Shown: positions 6,436 through 10,452 of the stretch, piece by piece
Position numbering within the stretch: position 1 is the first letter of the stretch
How the letters are laid out: every line of letters begins with the position of its first letter
From: Archaeoglobaceae archaeon
Lineage (GTDB): Archaea > Halobacteriota > Archaeoglobi > Archaeoglobales > JdFR-42
Direction of reading: 5' to 3'
DNA length: 10,452 nucleotides
Assembly (NCBI GenBank): GCA_015523685.1
Contig: WAJW01000182.1
Coordinates: forward strand, 1 to 10,452
Notes under the pieces: model-generated
Seen by the model: the letters and a program-made list of their open reading frames with translations, nothing else
What the model was told of the DNA's origin: nothing
Database searches by the model: none
Position numbers and translations under genes: made by a program

Positions 6436-7011
6436 ATGTTGAAAGGCGGGCTATATCTTGATGAGAAAGACAGAAAAATACTGACTCTGTTAAGCGAGAA
6501 TCCCGAAATGTCCCAGAGTGAGATTGCGGAAAGAGTAGGCCTCTCCCAGCCATCGGTGGGCGCCAGAATAAAGAGGCTGAAGCAGGAAGGAGCCATCTCC
6601 AGTTTTGTTGGTATGAATCTCAAAAAAACCGGCCTGTATCTGGCAAAGGTGGATGTTACCACCAAAAATACAAATGAACTGGTTCAGAAATTTACCTGCT
6701 GTCCGTTTTTCCTCAACGGGTTTATAGTAACGGGAAAGGACAACCTCTCTCTCTTTTTCGTGAGCGAAGATATATCCACCCTCGAAGCTCTTGTGGACAA
6801 CCACATTCGAAAAGACCCTGACGTTGTTGATGCTGACTTCGGGATTGTAATATCCCCCCTGAGGGACTTCATAATGCCCGTAAAGGCAAGGATTGAAAAG
6901 ACGGGAACCTCCCCATGCAATTCAGATTGTTCCACATGCCCCTACTACGAGGCGGAGCGCTGTCTCGGCTGCCCACTCACAGATTATTACAGGGGAACTT
7001 TCTGGGAATAG
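6436..7011 (+). CDS. Lrp/AsnC-type regulator with C-terminal five-cysteine module
   Basis: A 191-aa transcription regulator. Residues about 8-57 form the Lrp winged helix-turn-helix (DEKDRKIL, then M-S-Q-S-E-I-A-E-R-V-G-L-S-Q-P-S-V). Residues about 62-145 are a RAM-like alpha/beta domain that normally binds effectors and drives oligomerisation; it carries an unusual Cys 88-Cys 89 pair. After a linker, residues 161-179 hold C-x3-C-x2-C-x7-C-x2-C, a pattern suited to binding zinc or an iron-sulfur cluster. Related Cys-tailed Lrp-like regulators are, to my recollection, found in methanogens and Archaeoglobales. The ATG at 6436 follows a TATA box at leaderless distance; an overlapping ATG at 6432 reads into a stop after nine codons. 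The ferredoxin gene starts one base after the stop. Redox or metal sensing is inferred. Confidence 0.82.
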   Translation: MLKGGLYLDEKDRKILTLLSENPEMSQSEIAERVGLSQPSVGARIKRLKQEGAISSFVGMNLKKTGLYLAKVDVTTKNTNELVQKFTCCPFFLNGFIVTGKDNLSLFFVSEDISTLEALVDNHIRKDPDVVDADFGIVISPLRDFIMPVKARIEKTGTSPCNSDCSTCPYYEAERCLGCPLTDYYRGTFWE

Positions 7012-7012
7012 G

Positions 7013-7216
7013 ATGAAGGTCAGGATTGAGGTCTCAGACAGTTGTACTGGATGTGGTGAATGCAGGCGTGTGTGCCCGAGAGGCCCGATCATATGGGAGA
7101 GGCTTAACTCCCGTGATCGCATCGTTTATAGTGCGAGAAATACAGAGTACTGTTTTTTCTGCAAAAACTGTGCATCAAGGTGTCCTGTCAATGCAATAAA
7201 GGTTGAAAGAGGTTGA
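7013..7216 (+). CDS. Small 2[4Fe-4S] ferredoxin-like protein
   Basis: A 67-aa protein with two complete cluster motifs: CTGCGECRRVCP (Cys 11, 14, 17, 21) and CFFCKNCASRCP (Cys 47, 50, 53, 57), the layout of a bacterial-type ferredoxin with two cubane clusters. It probably carries low-potential electrons in the cytoplasm. The 25-residue spacing between the motifs is a little longer than in clostridial ferredoxins. I chose the ATG at 7013 because it directly follows the regulator's stop (TAGGATG) and gives a standard N-terminus; the same frame is open 40 codons further up, but that part lies inside the regulator gene. It faces the end of etfA 41 nt away, with a short T-run (7216-7221) after the stop. 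Partner enzymes are not shown by the sequence. Confidence 0.88.
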   Translation: MKVRIEVSDSCTGCGECRRVCPRGPIIWERLNSRDRIVYSARNTEYCFFCKNCASRCPVNAIKVERG

Positions 7217-7257
7217 TTTTTGAAATTTAAAGTTGAGAAATCGTTGATTGAATACTC

Positions 7258-8211
7258 TCATCCCTTTTTGAGCCTTTCAATGAGTTCTGGAACCACATCA
7301 AAGATGTCTCCCACCACTCCGTAATGCGCAACCTGGAATATGGGAGCTTCTGGATCTCTGTTTATTGCTATTATCAGTTCGGAGTCCTTCATTCCAACAA
7401 TGTGCTGGAAAGCACCACTTATTCCAAGAGCAAGATAGAGTTTTGGTTTCACGGTTTTTCCGGATATACCCACCTGTCTTTCTTTTGGAAGCCATCCGGA
7501 GTCTATCACGGGTCGTGAGCCGGCGACGACACCATTGAGTGCCTCTGCAAGTTCTTCAGCAAGCTCTATGTTACCCTCATCTTCAATTCCTCTACCAACG
7601 GAGACGATTATGTCGGCCTTGGAGATATCAACACCAACCTCTTCTGGCTCCACGTATTCGATGAATCTTTTTGAAATTGATCCCGGTGGAGTAAAGGATC
7701 GTTCTTCGATCTCACCGTTTTTATCATCGATCTCCTCTTTGAACTCTCCCTGTCTGATTGTGATCACGTAGGTGTCACTATCTCTGAGCTCAAGTTCAGC
7801 AAGTATTTTGTTGCTGAAAACGTACTTGTGGACGTGAATCTTTCCATTAACTTCCTCGATTTTAACGATATCGGTTGCCAGAGGAGCATCAATTCTCTCA
7901 GAGATGAACGGGGCAAGCTCCATCCCCATTGCTGTGTGCCCCAGCGCAATTATATCCGGATTCTCCTCCTTTATTATTTCCTCAAGTGCAACCCAGTAAA
8001 GCTCCGAGTTGAAATTTTCAAGGGAGTCGTGCTGTACCATTATCACCCTGTCCGCTTTTTTCGAGATCTCTTCTGCCATCCCTCCAATATCCTTACCCAG
8101 GATAACGCAGGTGGTCTCTCCCGGTATTGAAGATGATAAATTGAGCATTTCAAAGGTCACCGGTCTGATCTCGCCCTTTCTGTGTTCCGCAACGACCAGT
8201 ATCTTTTTCAT
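7258..8211 (-). CDS. etfA: Electron-transfer flavoprotein alpha subunit
   Basis: A 317-aa protein of usual length. The N-terminal half (MKKILVVAEHRKGEIRPV, 1-18) is the nucleotide-binding-like ETF domain. The C-terminal half is the FAD domain and is almost canonical: GSRPVIDSGW (231-240), ERQVGISGKTVKP (244-256), LALGISGAFQHIVGMKDS (260-277) and AINRDPEAPIF (282-292). ETF takes electrons from acyl-CoA dehydrogenases and related flavoenzymes and passes them to a membrane or Fe-S acceptor. The ATG overlaps the etfB stop (ATGA), so the subunits are coupled. No dehydrogenase or acceptor gene is in view, and the sequence was not tested for electron bifurcation. Confidence 0.95.
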   Translation of the reverse strand: MKKILVVAEHRKGEIRPVTFEMLNLSSSIPGETTCVILGKDIGGMAEEISKKADRVIMVQHDSLENFNSELYWVALEEIIKEENPDIIALGHTAMGMELAPFISERIDAPLATDIVKIEEVNGKIHVHKYVFSNKILAELELRDSDTYVITIRQGEFKEEIDDKNGEIEERSFTPPGSISKRFIEYVEPEEVGVDISKADIIVSVGRGIEDEGNIELAEELAEALNGVVAGSRPVIDSGWLPKERQVGISGKTVKPKLYLALGISGAFQHIVGMKDSELIIAINRDPEAPIFQVAHYGVVGDIFDVVPELIERLKKG

Positions 8212-8948
8212 ATCAATCCCCTCTCTTTGAATATCTCAACCAGTTTCTCTGCGACGTCAGAGGGAGACCCCTCTATCATCTCCGCAAGGCTCACAGGAGG
8301 TCTGTAAAGTCTTACAAGACTGGCATATTCATCCAGTTTATCTGCAGATAAAACCTCAATCTCTTTCCTTTTTGCTCTTTTTATTCCCATGATTGAAACG
8401 TACCTCGGCTCGTTTATCCCTGACTGAATGGTAAGCAAGCACGGCATTTCCAGTTCAAGTCTCTCGCCCGTCCCTCCTTCAAGCTCTCTCTCAACCACAA
8501 CCTTTCCATTTTCCACTCTGACATCTGTAACGATGGTTGCGTAGGGAATTCCCAGAATGGACGCTATCAGCACTCCCACCTGGGCATTTCCGGTATCGGA
8601 AGACATGAGCCCTGTGAGTATCAGATCATGATCCCTGTTCTTTATCACGTCTGCAAGTACTCTGGCTGTGGACCGACCATCAAATGATGTTTCGGTGTCT
8701 ATCCTCACCGCCTCATCTGCACCCATGGCCAGGGATTCCCACAGAACATCCTCCGACTGTCCTGCATAAATAACGGTAACACTTCCACCATGCTCTTCCT
8801 TTATTCTGATGGCCTCTTCCAGTGCATATTTGTCCCATTCGTTAATTCCAAGTGTGAGAGCGTCTCTGTCAACACTCTTCTCATCCTTTGAGATTATGAC
8901 CTCGGATTCGGCAAGAGGTGTTTCCTTGACACACACGATGATATTCAT
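8208..8948 (-). CDS. etfB: Electron-transfer flavoprotein beta subunit
   Basis: A 246-aa partner of EtfA. It begins MNIIVCVKETP and has the family features INEWDKYALEEAIRIKEEHG (35-54), A-M-G-A-D-E-A (74-80), DLILTG (108-113), the loop SSDTGNAQVG (116-125), and the signature NEPRYVSIMGIKRAKRK (179-195). In ETFs this subunit holds AMP or, in bifurcating forms, a second FAD. Which applies here cannot be told with confidence. The start is an ATG with TGAGGTGA four bases upstream, a strong archaeal SD. It is the first gene of the pair and is divergent from DUF424 across a 138-nt spacer. Confidence 0.94.
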   Translation of the reverse strand: MNIIVCVKETPLAESEVIISKDEKSVDRDALTLGINEWDKYALEEAIRIKEEHGGSVTVIYAGQSEDVLWESLAMGADEAVRIDTETSFDGRSTARVLADVIKNRDHDLILTGLMSSDTGNAQVGVLIASILGIPYATIVTDVRVENGKVVVERELEGGTGERLELEMPCLLTIQSGINEPRYVSIMGIKRAKRKEIEVLSADKLDEYASLVRLYRPPVSLAEMIEGSPSDVAEKLVEIFKERGLI

Positions 8949-8970
8949 ATGTTCACCTCAAACAGGAAAA

Positions 8971-8990
8971 ATTATACATTTATTTATCCT
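8971..8990 (-). promoter_or_regulatory. TATA-like tract for etfBA
   Basis: On the minus strand this reads AGGATAAATAAATGTATAAT, purine-led and AT-rich, about 30 bp upstream of the etfB SD and start. A start site near 8960 would leave a short leader containing the SD. The exact box cannot be fixed from sequence. Confidence 0.4.
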
Positions 8991-9041
8991 TTTACATTTT
9001 GGACTCCTGTTTTTAAAGAATTTCTGTTCCGTTAAATCCAC

Positions 9042-9077
9042 AAAAATTTTTAATGATTACAGGGAGAATTAATTCTC
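9042..9077 (+). promoter_or_regulatory. TATA-like box and 14-bp perfect palindrome before DUF424
   Basis: The TATA-like AAAAATTTTTA lies at 9042-9052. The perfect palindrome GAGAATTAATTCTC occupies 9064-9077, where transcription should begin (about 25 bp downstream), and ends 9 nt before the ATG. Its placement fits a repressor site for the DUF424-ABC operon. The bound protein is unknown. Confidence 0.5.
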
Positions 9078-9086
9078 TGGAGAAAA

Positions 9087-9383
9087 ATGGAATACTGTAT
9101 GAGGGTTTACAGGAAGGACAAGGAGATACTCGTTGCGGTATGTGATCCGGATATTCTGGGGAAAAAGTTTGAGGAGGGGGATCTGGTCATAGAGGTGAAA
9201 GAGAAATTTTATGGAAATGAGAGGGTGGGAAAGGAAAGGGTCATAAGGGCACTTCAGTATGCCACAATCGCCAACGTAACGGGGATCAATTCCGTTGAAT
9301 GTGCCATTGAGGCGGGTATAATTGACAGGGATAGGGTTCTGTGGATAGCAGGAATTCCTCATGCCCAGATGGTGAGGATCTGA
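9087..9383 (+). CDS. DUF424 family protein
   Basis: A 98-aa archaeal protein of the expected DUF424 length. It carries the conserved pieces: a short MEYCMRVYRKDKEILVAVCD start, LGKKFEEGDLVIEV (24-37), K-F-Y-G-N-E-R-V, ATIANVTGINSVECAIEAG (59-77) and the closing IAGIPHAQMVR (87-97). The family is widespread in archaea and has no established biochemical function that I know of. It is probably a small soluble protein, with no signal or membrane segment. The ATG is preceded by GGAG. It is joined head-to-tail with the ABC ATPase gene (TGA immediately followed by ATG), which may reflect only shared transcription. Confidence 0.87.
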   Translation: MEYCMRVYRKDKEILVAVCDPDILGKKFEEGDLVIEVKEKFYGNERVGKERVIRALQYATIANVTGINSVECAIEAGIIDRDRVLWIAGIPHAQMVRI

Positions 9384-10370
9384 ATGGCCCACATAATTCA
9401 CACTGAGAATCTCTCAAGAAGGTTTGGAGATATTATTGCAGTAAACAATGTCTCTCTTGAGGTTGAAGAGGGAGAAATATTTGGATTGCTCGGGCCCAAT
9501 GGGGCGGGGAAAACAACGTTCATAAAGATGTTGACCACGCTTCTAAGACCCACATCTGGAAATGCAACGGTATGCGGGTTCAGCATATTGACTCAGAGGG
9601 AAAGGGTCAGGGAAAACATTGGTCTGGTTTTTCAGGAGCCCAGCCTTGATATAGAACTCACTGCAAGGGAGAATCTTGATTTTCATGCGAGAATGTACGG
9701 GATGGAAAAGAATCTCAGAGAGGAAAGGATTTCCAGAGTCCTCAATCTTGTGGATCTTGAAGACAGGGCGGACGACATCGTAAAAACCTTTTCAGGAGGT
9801 ATGCAGAGGAGACTTGAGATCGCAAGGGGGATAATGCACCATCCAAAGGTTCTTTTCCTCGATGAACCCACTCTCGGACTCGATGCGCAAACGAGAAGGA
9901 AGATCTGGGATTACATAATTTCCATGAACAGGGAGGAGGGAGTTACAATAATTCTGACAACTCATTACATGGAAGAGGCGGATCATCTGTGTGACAGAGT
10001 TGCGATAATCGACAATGGAAACATTCGCGCTGTTGATACCCCGGAGAGGCTCAAAGACAGGATTGGTGGGGAAGTTCTCTATCTGGAACTGGGTAATGGA
10101 ATTGAGGAATACCTTGAAAAGCTGAAGCTTGCTGGATTCGGCAAAACCTTCACCCGTGATGGCGGGATATACATCCATACACATGAGATTGAGAGAAAAA
10201 TCCCTGATATACTGAAACTCGCCTTTGATTCGGGTTATGAGGTGAAGGAGATAAGGATCCGCAAACCCACCCTGGAAGATGTGTTCATAAAACTCACTGG
10301 TTACCGGGAGCTGTCCGGGAGCAGAAAGGACAGGATAGTCAGAATTATCACCTCGAGGAGATTGAAATGA
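9384..10370 (+). CDS. ABC transporter ATP-binding protein (DrrA-like)
   Basis: A 328-aa ATPase of an ABC-2 type exporter. It has Walker A GPNGAGKTT (37-45), the Q-loop Gln (VFQEPS, 82-87), the signature FSGGMQRR (136-143), Walker B VLFLDEPTLGLD (156-167) and the H-loop His in TTHYMEEAD (192-200). The C-terminal extension after about residue 225, ending in T-L-E-D-V-F-I-K-L-T-G, is typical of DrrA-like subunits that drive export of drugs, lipids or unknown compounds. All catalytic residues are present. The ATG directly abuts the DUF424 stop, and the 3' end overlaps the permease start as ATGA. The substrate cannot be inferred. Confidence 0.93.
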   Translation: MAHIIHTENLSRRFGDIIAVNNVSLEVEEGEIFGLLGPNGAGKTTFIKMLTTLLRPTSGNATVCGFSILTQRERVRENIGLVFQEPSLDIELTARENLDFHARMYGMEKNLREERISRVLNLVDLEDRADDIVKTFSGGMQRRLEIARGIMHHPKVLFLDEPTLGLDAQTRRKIWDYIISMNREEGVTIILTTHYMEEADHLCDRVAIIDNGNIRAVDTPERLKDRIGGEVLYLELGNGIEEYLEKLKLAGFGKTFTRDGGIYIHTHEIERKIPDILKLAFDSGYEVKEIRIRKPTLEDVFIKLTGYRELSGSRKDRIVRIITSRRLK

Positions 10371-10452
10371 ATCTCGAGGCCATCTATGTGCTCTGGCTTA
10401 GAGATGTAAAGAGGTTCATAAGGGCAAGGAGCAGAATTGCGGGCTCTCTTGG
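10367..10452 (+). CDS. ABC-2 type permease, N-terminal fragment
   Basis: Only 28 codons are visible before the window ends. The start MNLEAIYVLWLRDVKRFIRA, followed by an R-S-R-I-A-G-S-L-G segment, matches the cytoplasmic N-terminus of DrrB-like ABC-2 permeases, where such a basic stretch precedes the first membrane helix. The ATG overlaps the ATPase stop by 4 nt (ATGA). Together the two would form the membrane and ATPase halves of one exporter. Confidence 0.78.
   Translation, partial: MNLEAIYVLWLRDVKRFIRARSRIAGSL

Noticed and set aside
6893..7012. Longer ferredoxin with 40 extra N-terminal residues
   Set aside because: The extension lies inside the regulator's Cys-rich coding end, reads as an unlikely basic sequence, and the ATG at 7013 gives a standard ferredoxin start.
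7324..8230. Plus-strand ORFs opposite etfA and etfB
   Set aside because: They are antisense to highly conserved ETF sequence and show no domain, SD or promoter of their own.
1..10452. CRISPR array, insertion sequence, integrase, tRNA or rRNA
   Set aside because: Read through for spaced repeats, transposase or integrase motifs and tRNA arms; none was found.

Overview
The window looks like a chromosomal segment of a euryarchaeon. The evidence is archaeal TATA-like boxes about 25-30 bp before starts (suggesting leaderless or short-leader mRNAs), SD sequences of the GGAGGTGA type, heavy use of AGA/AGG and ATA codons at moderate-to-low GC, and archaea-typical families: DUF424, a ThiI-like THUMP protein, an Lrp-type regulator with a Cys tail, and ETF with WrbA. 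The mix of electron-transfer flavoprotein, WrbA and ferredoxin fits an Archaeoglobales-like anaerobe. That placement is an inference from gene content and was not tested by any search.

Positions 1-3114 (minus strand) hold a cell-surface cluster. A small lipoprotein reading frame broken by a one-base shift comes first, followed by three tightly linked predicted lipoproteins: BsuPI-like plus a second beta domain, a protein with two related C-terminal repeats, and a PrcB-like protein. A multispanning membrane protein follows and runs off the left edge. The last four genes overlap or are spaced by no more than about 10 nt and look like one transcript.

Divergent from that cluster is wrbA (3258-3860), with its own TATA-like box and a likely terminator hairpin. 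Next is a three-gene overlapping plus-strand operon (3985-6313): a ThiI-like THUMP protein whose ATP-binding PP-loop has been lost, ketopantoate reductase panE (coenzyme A synthesis), and a COG2426 small membrane exporter. A perfect 7-bp inverted repeat abuts the first start codon.

At 6436-7216 an Lrp/AsnC-type regulator with a C-terminal five-cysteine module is followed one base later by a small 2[4Fe-4S] ferredoxin. Convergent with these are etfA and etfB (8948 down to 7258), the two subunits of an electron-transfer flavoprotein. The regulator, ferredoxin and ETF together form a redox neighbourhood.

On the right, DUF424 (with a perfect 14-bp palindrome in its promoter), a DrrA-type ABC ATPase, and the first codons of an ABC-2 type permease form another tightly coupled plus-strand operon that runs off the right edge. 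No tRNA, rRNA, CRISPR array, insertion sequence or integrase was seen, and no gene-free stretch exceeds 300 bases. The points most worth a second look are the frameshifted lipoprotein, the degenerate ThiI-like protein, the lipoprotein cluster with two protease-related domains, and the Cys-tailed regulator paired with ferredoxin.
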